DNA from: Gymnopus androsaceus JB14
Taxonomy: Eukaryota; Basidiomycota; Agaricomycetes; Agaricales; Omphalotaceae
Assembly (NCBI GenBank): GCA_009733575.1
Contig: ML769593.1
Location: 35,929 to 99,928 of the forward strand
DNA length: 64,000 bases
Direction: 5' to 3'
Positions within the stretch are counted from its first letter, which is position 1. Each line of letters starts with the position of its first letter. Below the pieces are notes generated by a model. It was not told the origin of the DNA. It worked only from the letters and a program-made list of their open reading frames with translations, and did not search any database. The position numbers and the translations under genes were made by a program. This document shows positions 22,033 through 33,959 of this stretch, piece after piece.

Positions 22033-25000
22033 ATGCAGACTCTCGATAGCCCTACTGAAACCGTCAGGTCTGGAACTGCCGCTGGTCAACCTGAACACAA
22101 TTTCGCCGGTGATAATTTCAGTGATTTTGAGCTGTCCAACAGTTTTGAGCATACCAGTAGAATAGGTATACCGCTCTCTGAAATTCTTGACCCATTTTCT
22201 GAATTGTCCATTTAGACGACCCCATGTTCCGTGAAACTGAACTGGATGACATTAAAACCGAATATCATCCCAACAGTGGTCGACCATCCTCTACAGTTGC
22301 ATTTGATGATTTTGGAAGATCCATGACAATCGAACCTATACCCCCACCAACACCACGACCTTGGCATCCTTGGCAAAGTCGTACAGACTTTGATGCTGCA
22401 TCGCTCGCCCTGGATTGCTATATGAATGAAGATCAAACCAACAAGCTTGTGGATCTTCTTCATCGTGTTGCTCAGGGCCTCGACAGATTCACACTCAAAA
22501 ATTACACTGAAATACAACATACATGGGATTTAGCTGCTAACCATTCAACAAATGTACGTACTGTATTTTCTGAGTACTTCTTAACATTCAACTTGTTTCT
22601 CTAGTTTCAGAAGGTATATATACCAGTGCCTTACCGAGATGAAAAGGTGGAACCGTTTGAACTACACTATCGACCAGTATGGGAGTGGCTGCAAGAACTG
22701 TTGTTGGATCGAAATATTGTATCGCGGATGGAATGGGATGCTCGTCGGCTTTTTAGGTTTGACAGTCAAACCAAGACATGGAAACGGTTTATACATGAAT
22801 CATGGTCAGCAAATAAGTGGTGGGAAATCCAGGTATCTTATTCTCACTTTTCAACCTGAGATCCAATGTAGTGATTCAATTTCAGGACAAGCTCCCACCT
22901 GGTGCTGTACCACTATGTATTGTGTTTTATGCGGATAAAAACAAGCTATCATCATTTGGTACTGCTAAGGGGTATCCAGTGATTGTTAGATGTGCTAATC
23001 TTCCTATGGACATCCGGAATGGTTCTGATCTGGGGGGGGGACGAGTGGTAGGATGGTTACCTATTGTAAGCTGCAACTGCCCTTTAGTACTGTAAGGCAG
23101 AAAACTGACTTCTCTAAAGGTTTCTGAAGATGCCGCTCATAGTGGAAAGACTGATTTTGTCAACTTCAAGAACATTGTTTGGCATGAGTCAACAGCCAAA
23201 ATTCTTGAGTCAGTGGTGGAATATTCAAAGACAGGGTACAAGATGGATTGTGGAGATGGTATTCGGCGATGGTTGTTCCCATATGTTCTCATTGAATCTT
23301 CTGATTATGAAGAACAGTAAGCATTTTATTATACATTTATAATAAACTGATTCTGATTGTTGCTTAGATGTGTTATTTCTTTTATCCGTGGCTTAAAAGG
23401 CCTATGTCCATGCCCAAAATGTCTTGTTCCAAGGGATAAACTCACAGATCATAGTACTGTTTATGCTCGACGAACCCCAGCGCAAACAATTTCTGTACTA
23501 AACAAAGCAAAAAAGCTTGAAAGGTCATCAAAAGCAGATGCAGAAGAGCTACTTAAGGAACTAAGCTTGCGCCCACATATAGTGAGTGATCCATTTAGAG
23601 TACTTATCAACTTCCGAGTTCTGACTTAGACAATATCTAGAATTCATTCTTTTTACTTGCTAATGCAGACCCATATGAAGCACTTTCCTTTGATGATCTT
23701 CATTTCGACCATAGTGGGACTTGGGGTGATCACTTATTTGAAGCATTAAAGATGCACATCTCATGGGCAGGAAGAGATGCATCTGTAACAGTTGACAATA
23801 TGTTTGTGTTCCTCTATCATAACAGTAAGAGCTTCATGTGCTCATCTTTGGTTTCTTCTTAGATTCAAATCCTTCCCTCGCTGGTCAGGGCTTCATCATT
23901 TTCAAGATGGTGTTATGAAGCTTTCCTTCAATGATGGCAGTAAGCATCAAGATATCTCAAAAGTGTGTAATGGTTTTCATGATGTCTGATTTGAATCTCA
24001 TATGGATCAGCTTTTTCTCTTTGCAGTACACAATATAATACAGCAAAAGGATGATAGTGCTGGGTTTATGCTGTTGAAGGTTGTTTGAAAGTACCTTAAC
24101 ATGATCATGTATGCGGGACTTGATATTCAAATCACGGATATCATTGCACAGGGCCGAGACACAGTGGAACAATTCTTTAAAGCTCTTTCAGTAAGTGAAG
24201 CTTCTCTCACAGTGTTTTTTATTGCTAACAAATGATTTTTAACAGATTTACGTATTGGAAATGGAGACCCATGAGCTTGAAAAGCCCAAGTCATGGAACT
24301 TTATCAAGCTGCACTACCATCTACACATGTATGATGACATTGAGAACAAAGGTGTCTTGCGTGGAATGAGCACAAAACCAAACGAAAAATTTCATGGCCC
24401 TATTCGGAAAATCTATGCACGGTGTACAAACTTTAAGGACACTTCACAACAGGTATTACTTTCAGTTTCCTTCTACAATTGAACTGAAACTCCTGCAGAT
24501 TGTTTGCATTGAGCATCAGACTGTTGTTGCGACTCTGATACAGAGTCAGATTGATGCTTACAATGCCTACTACCAACCTGATCCCAATCCCGATATGCCA
24601 GACGACCTTGAAACTCCAACAGACAATCTTCACTTTACGATAGGTTCAAAACTCAAGGAAACTACATATGCAGCACTGTTGGAACAAGATCCAGCACTTT
24701 TTGCACGATTTCACATCCAAGTATCTGATTTTATGTCCAATCTCCTTCCATCATCTGGTATTCCACTGCCTGGAGGTCAGCGTATTACCTATACGGCTGC
24801 AGATACAGTCAGTTACTATGCATGATGTGCTACAAATTTTCCTCTGATAAAATTACAGGTTATTCCATATCAATATTTGAAGGTGAACTACGAATCTCTT
24901 GAGACTTGGCGGCTGGCAACCGACCAACTACGATGCAATCCACTATTCTATGGCGCTCCACGATATGATTTTATCATGTTCAACACTGGGGACAACCCAG

Positions 25001-25308
25001 TCTTTGCTCAACTGCGTTATATGTTTGTATGTGTTGTTGGAGACACAAAATATCCTATTGCTCTTGTGCAGGCATACAAGGTTATACATGCAAGGTCTGC
25101 TGTAGACAAGGATCTTGGTCTCCTCCGTCTTCGAAAGGAGCGACAGACCAAGCTCATTTCGATCCGTTCAATCATACGTGGGGCAGTAGTTTGTGCAGCA
25201 TCAGAGGATCCACTTGAATCAGATGAAATGTTGGTATTTGATCCTTTGGATGGGGACATGTTTCTTCGTATCAAGAAATATTTTCCTCACTATACAACAG
25301 GTAGGTAG
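22033..25308 (+). CDS. Plavaka-family transposase, one nonsense codon
   Basis: Plavaka proteins are CACTA-like DNA transposases common in basidiomycetes. A chain of exons joined by short GT-AG introns carries the usual features in order. These are SRTDFDAASLAL-like and YRPVWEWLQELLLD segments, RLFRFD, KLPPGAVPLCIVFYADK, GYPVIVRCANLP, a cysteine motif LCPCPKCLVPRDKL, DLHFDHSGTWGDHLFE, FPRWSGLHHF, NEKFHGPIRK and a C-terminal part ending FPHYTTGR. The start ATG at 22033 lies in a short first exon joined by an intron (22165-22213 region) to DDPMFRETEL. An in-frame TGA at 24086-24088, between MLLKVV and KYLNM, interrupts the model. It could be a mutated codon, or my exon boundary could be wrong. 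Confidence 0.8.
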
Positions 25309-25472
25309 ACTGTATGTGACACATATTCTTGTTTGTTTTTAATTCTGAATATTAATAATAATACTTCGAAATCGGTAATTCTAATAATTGTTGTTGTGGT
25401 CCAGGGTCCACATTGATCTTTGCTTGAACTCAAACCGTGACTTCTTCTCCTTAACCTCCTTCCTCCAAAGTT

Positions 25473-26225
25473 ATGCCAGATGACAGGAATATTTCCGACG
25501 TTTCTGAAGATCCTGACTTTGTGCCCTTTGAACTTCCGAGTTTGGAAACCACAAGCATCTTTGATCTTCGCAAAGTGAGTGGCACAACTAATATTTCAAT
25601 TCCAGTTATGTCTCAAATATCTATAGGCATTGGAGGATCTTCAACTTCAGCACCAAAAAGTCCTCGATCACAACAAGAACCTAAGAATGCAAGTTTTGGA
25701 CCTCGAAGCACAACTTGCGTTGCAGAAACGCAAAGGGAAAGGGAAAAAGCAGACCAGCAATGACGACGAGTTTCTTAACCATGAGATGATTGTCAAATTG
25801 GGAAAGAAATATGTAGTCATGGTTCACCCGTGGCCTATTGCCGCAATGTTCATGAGGATTCCGCCATCGGATGCCCCTGACCCCGAGTCCAAACAACGAT
25901 TCGCCAGTCTTGATTTGTACGAGGCTGGATTAATTAAAGAACTCCATGTCTATCTGAATGACAAAGACCTATGTGATCGAGCAGCTCGGTATGCTCCATT
26001 CAAAACAGCGGTAAGTGCTTTCGCTGCTAATTCTAGGATGTACTAACCTGCTTTTCCAAATGCAGTTCTTGCTACAGGCTAAGCAAGAGCGTACCGCCCT
26101 CATTCATACTCTCCGAGAGTGTGCCTTTATCATCATGCAGTCCATAGATGTTTCATCAACACTATGGATTACCAATAATGGTGGAATGTGCAAGGAATCT
26201 CCAGTTCTCCGGGGCCTTCTTCAGT
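25473..26225 (+). CDS. Unrecognised gene with coiled coil, cut at the KDZ element
   Basis: Exons start with MPDDRNISDVSEDPDF, pass a short intron near 25577-25607, and then a coiled-coil stretch (VLDLEAQLALQKRK) leads into a conserved-looking domain: KKYVVMVHPWPIAAMF, LYEAGLIKELHVYL and RAARYAPFKTA. An intron at 26010-26065 joins FLLQAKQERTALIHTLRECAF. The frame ends within about 10 bp of the left KDZ terminal repeat, right after TLWITNNGGMCKESPVL. Such a residue run suggests the protein should continue. It lies downstream of the Plavaka gene in the same orientation and may be its partner or a host gene. Confidence 0.55.
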
Positions 26226-26234
26226 AACCCGATA

Positions 26235-26334
26235 AGCCTCGTTAAACACAAGGGGGTCAATTAACGTTTCTGTTAAACGTGTTAAACAAAGTAAAATTAT
26301 CATACATAAAAGCATCGAATGAAATAGATTAGAA
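26235..26334. repeat. Left terminal inverted repeat of the KDZ element
   Basis: It starts AGCCTCGTTAAACA and ends with CGAATGAAATAGATTAGAA. It matches the reverse complement of 34326-34425 with roughly seven differences in 100 positions. Confidence 0.9.
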
Positions 26335-26680
26335 ATTGAATAGACTATAGTTTAACGAGGTTTAACGCAGGTTAAACACTATGCTTGCGCCCCAATCACC
26401 TAATTCGTTTAACACCGTTAAACGCTCCCAAACAGTTCTTGAACATCCCCAACCGAGTAATGCGTTCAACGTCGTTAAACGCGAACCTCAACGTCTCAAC
26501 AAGCCAGCCGTTGAACAATGCTAAACCAGCTGTTGAACCCCCGTTTAAACACAAACCACTCACACCGTTAAACAAGGTTTAACGCAATTGAACCAACCAA
26601 AGATCATGTCAATTAGAACATATAGTACATGTAACTAGTACCGTTAAACATCGTTAAACCGGTTAAACTCGGAATAGAAA
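26335..26680. repeat. Left subterminal GTTAAAC repeat cluster
   Basis: About a dozen GTTAAAC or GTTTAAC heptamers in both orientations lie here, often in back-to-back pairs such as GTTTAACACCGTTAAAC. Clusters of this kind next to transposon ends are usual places for transposase binding. That role is inferred. Confidence 0.7.
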
Positions 26681-26724
26681 GACGAACCAAAAGAGATGAA
26701 AACTAATAATAAAATCGTACTCGT

Positions 26725-29108
26725 TCAAGTCCTCTTCAGCTTCTTCTTGGGTGGCTGCTTGACGCGTGCATCCTCGGTTTCTCCAGCACCCACATCCTTC
26801 TTCGCAGGCCGTCCGCGCTTTCTAGAGGGTGCCACACTAGTATCATCGTTTGTCGTGTTATCAGCAGGCCCTGTTCCCGAAACAGGTTCCAGTACGTATG
26901 TCCAATACTTGGACTGCTTCTTGCGTGCAACAGCGCCCTTCGTACTGGAGGGACCTGCCTCATTAGAGCTACCTGCTTTATCCTCCCCGGTTTGCTGACC
27001 CCTGGTACTTCTGCGTGGGTGCCCTGCTCCTGCGCTTTCGACGAGAAAGCAAAACAGCGTCCTTGTGGAGCCTCAGGAACAACTGTGGCATTTCGACGTT
27101 CTTGCGGAAATTGTTGTAGGTATAATGATCGGTGAGAACCTCCATACGGTGGCCAGCGTTCATCTGTCTAATGGATCCCCCAAGCTGGTTTAATTCCACC
27201 CATTGCTGCTCCACTGTTTCACCATGCTTGTGAGCCGCCGAAGGGATATAGGCTGCATTAAATTCGTATATGCAATCTTTCAAGTGGTCCAAGATATGCA
27301 GAGCAGGGATCATGGGGCGTAGCAGGTTGATAAGGTCAACCAGGTGATGCCAATTGGCGGAGAATCGCTTGGGCAGGTTAACACAGTATTGACAGTTACA
27401 GTCGTAGGAAAAGAGAAAGTTGGATGCGCCCAGATGGCCGCAAGGACGTTTATGGCGAGTATGTGAAAAAGCATGTTGCAAGGCATAGTCCGAGAACTTG
27501 AAACTAAAGAAAAAATCAGCGCATGAAAGAAAAATAAACAGAGAAAGTATTACGCTTCGCCTTTCCGTAGGTTCATGGAAGAGGAGATAACACAGTGATT
27601 GCACGAGACATTCACCACACCGGAATAGCGCATGTTCTTGAATTTTTTCTTATTCTGATTATTAACAACCTTGAGATAGTTACATGTCGACTTCTAAAAG
27701 ATAGGGTCAGTCGCTACAGTGAAACAGTGATCAATACATGCACCTCTTTGTCGTCGGCAGTCCTTTTCAGATATTCCTCTACTTTCTTCTCGTCCGGAAA
27801 ATATCCAATATCATTGTCGCTCACAAGTGAGATATCATTCGGGTCTGTATTTTTGACATACTGGCCGAGGTGAAAGTTCCCATCCATCGTCTTTGAATCT
27901 TGGTTTAAATGACTAGCACATTCCATGATCAGCACAAAAGTTCTATACTCACTCAATAAACCTACTTGAGCTCCGGTGGCGTCTTTTCCCATCCTTTCTC
28001 CATGTTAAACCCATCTTCAGGACACGCCAGACAAAATTGCACAATGGATCCCGGCATCCGATGAGGGAACGAAGTGGATAAGCTATGCGCTTGCCCGCTC
28101 TGTCTATCAAGTCGCAGTTTGCGCCAGATACGAGTCGACACCAAAAATTGAGAATGAGGATCCTATCTAGGAGTCAGGGGTGCTTCGACAGGAATACGAT
28201 CAAGACTTACCAAAACCTCTTGAGTAAAAAAACCATCCGAGAGGGCGCGCAGGGCACGGATATAGTCATACGAAGACTTTTTAGAGGCTAGATTGTGCTT
28301 TGTGAACTTGTCCAAGACTCGGAACGTCATCAATGTTCTTGGAAATTTCATGGATCCAGGAAAAAGCCAAGCGTCCATCAGCTGCTGAACGCGGTCGGGA
28401 TCCCCATTGCAGCCACAATAACTGATGCGAGTGCCATGAATTCCATTCGTATCCACTAGCGTGACAACGTTGTAATTCGTTGGCTCTTTGCAAACAGATC
28501 CTCGAGAGCAAGGGAGTTGGATGATATATTGATTTTTTTCGAGAAAGGATATGTCGACTTTGAGATACCATCCATCGTTTTGCCACACTTTCGCCCAGTG
28601 GAAAGGATGATGTAAGTGGTCCCGAATGAAACACTTCTCGCAAGTGGTCTCATACTGGAAACAGTTGTCGCATGCTACCAAACGATATAATCCCGAGCCA
28701 CATTGGCATAGGTCGTTGACTTTGGGGCTGGCCTCGCCAGCTATCAGATAAAACTGTAGCTTCGGAAGGTTTTTGACAAATTCCGCCATGGTTTCAGCGG
28801 TCTATGCATCTAAGTGAGCCATAGAAGCGTGTATCAACGAGTAAATATACCTGTGTCAATTCCTTTGTTTCCTCATCAACCTTGGCCTGCTCTTCTCTCT
28901 CCTCCTCCTCTTCAGAATCCGGTTCTTCTTCAACAGTGCGCATTGGTGTTGGTTGTGCAGAAGTGGATGGTTGCGCAGAGGTCGATTTAGATGGTTGCGA
29001 TTTTCGGGGCAACTGAGAAAGTGATCGGGATGGAGCACTGGATAGCACAGTAGTTCGTTTCATGGCCTCTTGGGCGGCTCGTTCCAATTCTCTCTTGCGT
29101 TTCGCCAT
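26725..29108 (-). CDS. KDZ transposase with CxC2-like cysteine cluster
   Basis: Exon 1 (29108-28851) is a Ser/Pro/Glu-rich leader. Exon 2 (28801-28211) has the cysteine cluster LCQCGSG, CDNCF, TCEKCFIRDHLHHPFHWAKVW and later SYCGCNGD. Exon 3 (28162-27966) and the following exons give the KDZ core: HLNQDSKTMDGN, CNYLKVVNNQNKKKF, GVVNVSCNHCVI, FLFSYDCNCQYCVN (with the expected Asp) and GETVEQQWVELNQLGG (with the expected Glu). The position where the family usually has an Asp-Ala-Asn motif reads Glu-Cys-Ala. The C-terminal tail, in another frame, carries the AT-hook-like RKRGRPAKK and the basic PPKKKLKRT before the TGA at 26725. The join after 27966 implies a 23-nt intron or a lesion, and the join to the tail is unresolved. 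Confidence 0.8.
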
Positions 29109-29698
29109 GACTAGGGCAAGAATATCCGATGAGGTGATGGCAGGAGGAGCTCAGTGACTGACTAGCGTCAGAGCACATGTACCACATGCGTGATACAGCC
29201 GAGACAAGAGCAAAGGGCCACATGAAGAGAACAAAAGGAAAAGGAGGTCAAAGCGAATGTTAACACTTGTTAAAACTTAAGCGCCGAGTTCACGCGTTCT
29301 ATGTTTAAGCGCGCAGTCACACAGATACATAGATATGATTTTATTTTTATTTTTGCTTCTGAGTCTCAATCTCTTGGACACTCGGGTTCGAAGCCCTGAC
29401 GACATACGAGCTGCCGTGGTGCGATACGTATCACGCGTTTCGCGACAGATACCAAGCTCAAAGCCCCTCGTCGGAGCGATATGTTACTAGGGGGGGGCAA
29501 GAGACTCGTACGAAAAGGACTATCGGACTCAATAGGTGGTATCTTCGGGGATGGCTTAATGTTCTTACATCAGGGGGATATCGGGACATTCTTGGGCATC
29601 TGTATTAGTAACTCTTGTACAGTATGAGATGAGAAGAAGTAAACTACATACTACGTAGAGACCGACGTTACGACAATACATGAAATACATAAAATAGA

Positions 29699-30548
29699 CT
29701 ATGCAAGAGTTTCTTCTTCGTCCTCCTGCTCACTTTCATCGTCATCTGAATAATCAGCTTCGTGGTCTGGGTGGTCACTATCATAGATTGGTGGACTCTG
29801 AATGCGCGACATGTTCGAAGGTCTAGTGGCTAACCACTGGTTCACAATAGTAGTGTCGAGAATATCGTCGCTCGTATTGCTGGGGGCCACTGAGCTATCC
29901 TGTATGCTGCTATTATCATCATTGACAGGATTGTGGGTATTTGGAGGCTTTACTGTGGAGCATTTCAGTACAATGTGGCTAGTGATACAAGGATTCAACT
30001 CACTAGTGGCGAACATGCGTCGATATTCAGAATCCGTGAGCTCGTTGCGAGTGATAGCGGTCCTGAGCTCCGGAATCATCTCCTTCAGAACCCCTTCCAT
30101 GTCGACAATAACGCCTTCGAGGATCACACCTCGTAGGGGCCATTGATCCAACCTCCGCGACAGCTCCAGAAGACGACGCCTGAGAGTCTTGAGAACAAGC
30201 AAAAGCGTGGGGTCAACGTGAACGACAGTGACGTATAAGGGCAAGAAGTCTAGAAAAAGCAGAATTGAGATGAGAAGCTGATAGCATAGGCTTTGAAAAC
30301 TCACCATGTCCCGTATGAGCACGTATGGGAGGCAGGGGTCGTTTACGGAGGATAGCGAGAAGGATGGGAATATGGTCGTGAAGGATGGGATTAAGATCGT
30401 CGACGATAGCACGAATGTGTGGCATATCGTGTACGTAGGTGTCGGGCATGTCATTCACTGCTTCGTTGATTTGTTCAACAACAGAGAGAGCCTTGTCCAG
30501 ATATCTGCGAGCCTTTGAGTACGTTGCAAGAACGAGAGTGTTCGACAT
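29699..30548 (-). CDS. KDZ cargo gene B, two exons, unknown acidic protein
   Basis: Exon 1 (30548-30305) starts MSNTLVLATYSKARRYL. A GTGAGT...CTAG intron of 55 nt joins in frame to exon 2 (30249-29699), giving 264 residues. The first half is helical (RAIVDDLNPILHDHIPILLAIL and LLLVLKTLRRRLLELSRRLDQW as shorter runs) and the tail is very acidic (DDDESEQEDEEETLA). No domain is recognised. It lies inside the KDZ element, on the same strand as the transposase and upstream of it, so it is probably element-borne cargo. Confidence 0.7.
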
Positions 30549-30779
30549 GATGTTGAGAGGAATATGAGTTTGGGTGATCGCCACCGGTTGATGCGCTTTT
30601 AAGACCAGGCAGACAATAGGAATCTTGGTCGGTGGCCAAGATTCCGGGAAAGGACCTTGATTACAATAATCGTCAAGGACCAAGCGAGTGGCCAGGAATG
30701 GCCATAGCCACTAAGCCGCACAACCGACCAGAAATCGGAAAAGCACAGACAGCGAGAAGTTGTCTGTAGCAGAGAGGAC

Positions 30780-31179
30780 ATGCGTCCACTCAAGGGAGAA
30801 GAGAAAGAAGAGGGGAGCGGGGGAAAGAGCAGGGAGATGAAAGTAAGTACTAGAGTTCGGGTACAATGTCTCATAGATCATATGATTATTCCGGCTGAAA
30901 CGGAACAATTGCCGTCGTTCAGAATCAAACTTCGTCTCCTCCTCAACCTTGCATGTACTCGTCCCATTCCCACTGAGATTCACGCAAGTGGATCTTTTAC
31001 TATGACTCGAGTCGTAGTAATGCAGTTTCTGCTGCTGGTTACTGGTTGCCTTCTAGGTTTTCTCTTACGAGATTATCAACGGTAAGTGCTGCGAACCGCA
31101 TCTGAAGCAATTGGCTAACTCTTCAACATCCAGGACTTCAAGAATCATAAATCTATGACTATTTGGCACCAGGCCTAGG
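30780..31179 (+). other. Spacer with a possible tiny spliced ORF
   Basis: An ATG near 31000 opens MTRVVVMQFLLLVTGCLL, a hydrophobic stretch. A GTAAGT donor at 31081 and CATCCAG acceptor would end the protein after about 34 residues. It may be a chance ORF between oppositely placed cargo genes. Confidence 0.15.
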
Positions 31180-31279
31180 TATGTAAACCGGGACATATCT
31201 CCTTCCAACATCGACTGAAACTGCTTTACTTAGGGTGGGATTTTCCCAACTATAGCTCTCGAAAACTACCCGACCCTCT

Positions 31280-31724
31280 TCAAGCCTTATTGGGAATAGG
31301 TTCAGCCTCCCAGGCCTTGATTCTGCGCTCTAGTGGTCTGTACAATCCCTGCATAGCGAACAAGAGGGACCAGTCCAAGTCCTCTTGCTCACAAAGGATG
31401 GCAAGGCGTTGACAAGCCTCTATCAACACCTCCTCTTCGGTCTTTCGCGGTGCAGCGGCACGGCCCAGCGTTGGAGAAATCTGGTCCGGAAGAAGGATCT
31501 GCCTTAGTTGGAGTGGGTTGGGATTTGGGAGGGGAAGACGCGATCCTCTTGGATTTGGAGCGTGTTGGACTCAAGGAGGCTCCCTGTGTAGGCAGGAGTG
31601 TAGAGTCTTCGGGATCCTCTGCACACTTCATTTTTTTTGGAGTTGGTGACGCATTCACCCCTTCGAGCTTGTGTTTCAACCGCATGGAGAAACGACGAGT
31701 GGTCTGTGGGTTGGGGGAAGGCAT
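31280..31724 (-). CDS. KDZ cargo gene C, basic protein with one frame change
   Basis: The ORF from 31724 starts MPSPNPQTTRRFSMRLKHKL and is rich in Ser, Pro and Lys, with a possible nuclear signal SPTPKKMK. The downstream part in another frame is clearly protein-like (PRKTEEEVLIEACQRL, LCEQEDLDWSLLFAM, LERRIKAWEAEPIP) and ends at the TGA at 31280. A frameshift, or a short intron that I could not place, lies near 31480. No family is recognised. Confidence 0.5.
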
Positions 31725-31965
31725 GGTGTTAAGGGTACTGCTATGTTTGGATTTTTTTTGTCAACGAGTGAGTATTTATACGCCTTCTTGTTTTCGTGTA
31801 TGGTCGAATTAAGTTGTCCCCAGGTACTTTTCTTATTGTATTCAGACCATTTATTCGATTTATTGTGGCGAGGGTCAAAGCTAGGAATATCTCTAGAGAG
31901 CTTCAGAACAATAATAAACAAATTGTAACTCTACAGATTTATGCGACAAAAGTGCTATTCAGAAA

Positions 31966-32985
31966 TCAACAATTATTATATATGGTTTCGGCTAGTGCCA
32001 GCAACTTCGGGCCAAGGAGAGGGTTGTGCATGTTATCGCCCTTCGCAGCTTCTTCCAAATCATCACAGGCGCGAGACAAATACAATATCCATCTCAATTC
32101 GACACCCTCAGACGGCTTCTTCCCGAGTGAAGAAGATCCTGCGACAGGTGCAGCAGACTCTTTTCGAGAGATGTTGGTGGAACTGGGGCCCTCAACAAAC
32201 TCGACCTCATCGTCCTCGTCGTCGCTGGGGGCGAGTGGGAATGGCTGTGCAATGAAGTCGAGACTTGCTCGAGGAGTGGTGTCTCGTGCTGTGGCGAGTG
32301 GGAATGGCTGAGCTGCAATAGATTTAGAAGGACCTCCCGAGACCTTCTTCTGCTTCGATGGAGTGGTGGTCTCAGTGGTATCCCTCTTGCGTTTACGACC
32401 AGCAGAGGAGGGAGGACCTTCGGATTGCGCCAAAAAAGTTGTGATTTCTGCCTCGAGTGCAAGAAGGTGGCCATTAGGATCTTCGAACTTGGGGATGCAC
32501 TTCTTCATGGCTCGCAGCTTGGTGGTCTCATTGGTCAACATGAGCCACTGACAGAATCGTCGGAAACACTCCAGTCTTTCGTCTTCCGACATTGGAAATA
32601 TCGGATGTTCTTGCGCGCTTCCGCAATCTTCGTGCTTGCAAAGACGCTGATAGAGTACTTGTCAGGTAGCGTGGTGCAAGAAAATTGGGGGACTTACAGA
32701 GATGCTCAGCTTTGCAAAGTTGGTCGGATGATCCCGACCCATGCAAACGGCCACCATGTGCTTGTACGAACCCCTTCTCGCAGGATCCCTACATCTCGCA
32801 AAGCGTTCCAGCGCCTCATAGCGATTGTTTTGCTTCAGATAAGTAATGACAATGCCCATCAGACCCTGCTGCATTGGGCTTTGGCAGCTGAAAAAAGAGG
32901 GGATAATGGCGGAGTAGGTTGGATTGAGGTCGTACGGAGAGCGCTTTGGGGGAGAGGGTTTGGTTTTACGAGCAGGAGAAGACAT
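31966..32985 (-). CDS. KDZ cargo gene D, two exons, unknown
   Basis: Exon 1 (32985-32698) starts MSSPARKTKPSPPKRSPY and includes MGIVITYLKQNNRYEALERF and GSYKHMVAVCMGRDHPTNF. A GTAAGT donor and TATCAG acceptor remove 51 nt and join in phase 0 to exon 2 (32646-31966), giving 322 residues. Exon 2 has CKHEDCG, ERLECFRRFCQWLML, a basic GRKRKRD signal and two copies of AQPFPLA before an acidic DDEDDEVEF stretch. No enzyme motif was seen. Cys and His residues at the exon junction could bind metal, but that is a guess. Confidence 0.7.
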
Positions 32986-33430
32986 TGTTCAAGTTGGAAT
33001 CAGATGGGAGTGTTTGAGGGACGGGTTTTTGTACTCTGGGAGGCCAAAGCGAAATCAATCCAGCCTATTGTTTTGCGGCGGTCCAAGCGATGTTGTAGGC
33101 GGAGTCGTTCATATTGAGCTTTCGAAGAGCGAATCAGGCCTGCAATCGTTCGACTGATTGTTGCGGTTTGGGCGCAAAGGTGAGTTTTCCTTTCGCAGCG
33201 GACTTCTTAACTTACTCGAGTGTACTCTTAGCCAATTCTAGGTATATATATATATGTGATGCATTTGATAAATTCGGTGTCAATATATCCAGCTTTGACC
33301 ATCCATCCTTATTGTTGACCTTGTCTCGGCGCACTCGGCAGGGCGTTGTCTTGTTTGAGTGGCCCTTATTGTTTCAGCTGTATATATACCGGCAGAGGCA
33401 CGTCACAATCTTTCTTCCCTTTTGACTCCC

Positions 33431-33807
33431 ATGACCCTTCAAGTTTCTTCGACTTTGGTGAGTCTTCCAGTTGCTTCAGAGTGTTCACACATTCAGGTCT
33501 GATCTGCAGCAACGCAAGTCTGCGCATGCTCCTAAATCTCCCGAATTCGGTAGCAAGACGAGTGGCGATGGCTTTTCATGGCGTATGGTCAAGTGCGTCT
33601 GCGACGGGAAATGTATCTGGTATGTGCACTCTTCCGATTTATCAAGCTATATTGATTGGCGTTAGTGGAAATTTTAAGTACCATCGGTCGGCTCATGAGC
33701 ACGCTCACCACAGTGTCTGCCGGGAGAGTTTTATTGCTGCCAGGGCATTTGAATGTGAAGATGTGCTGAATTATTGGGGGAGTTTTGAACCACGTAGGCA
33801 TACTTGA
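33431..33807 (+). CDS. KDZ cargo gene E, 92-residue Cys/His-rich protein, three exons
   Basis: Exon 1 is 33431-33457, exon 2 is 33510-33619 and exon 3 is 33666-33807. All introns are GT-AG (52 and 46 nt) and the sum is 279 nt in one frame. The protein has a basic Ser-rich first half and then KCVCDGKCICGNF, YHRSAHEHAHHSVCRE and AFECEDVL. That is a tight set of four Cys followed by several His and two Cys, as in metal-binding folds. It lies on the strand opposite to the other element genes, close to the right terminal repeat. The start was chosen because only this exon chain keeps the frame open. No family match is known to me. Confidence 0.6.
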
Positions 33808-33959
33808 GGCCTTGCTAGAGAGTTGTTCGCTGTGAGTCTTCTCGTTGTTTATGCATTTCACGACTTGCTGATTGCAGATCAGCTTTGCCCGTTTATAACT
33901 TAGGTGTCTTTGTTAAAATATAATACTTGAATAAATCTTGTCCGAATCCTGGGTCTCAA

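Noticed and set aside
26736..26963. Separate 75-codon minus ORF at the KDZ left end
   Set aside because: Another frame of the same stretch carries the AT-hook and basic signal and reads as the transposase tail.
30780..31085. 101-codon plus ORF in the KDZ element
   Set aside because: Low-complexity start (GEEKEEGSGG), no domain, overlaps minus ORFs; kept only as a spacer note.
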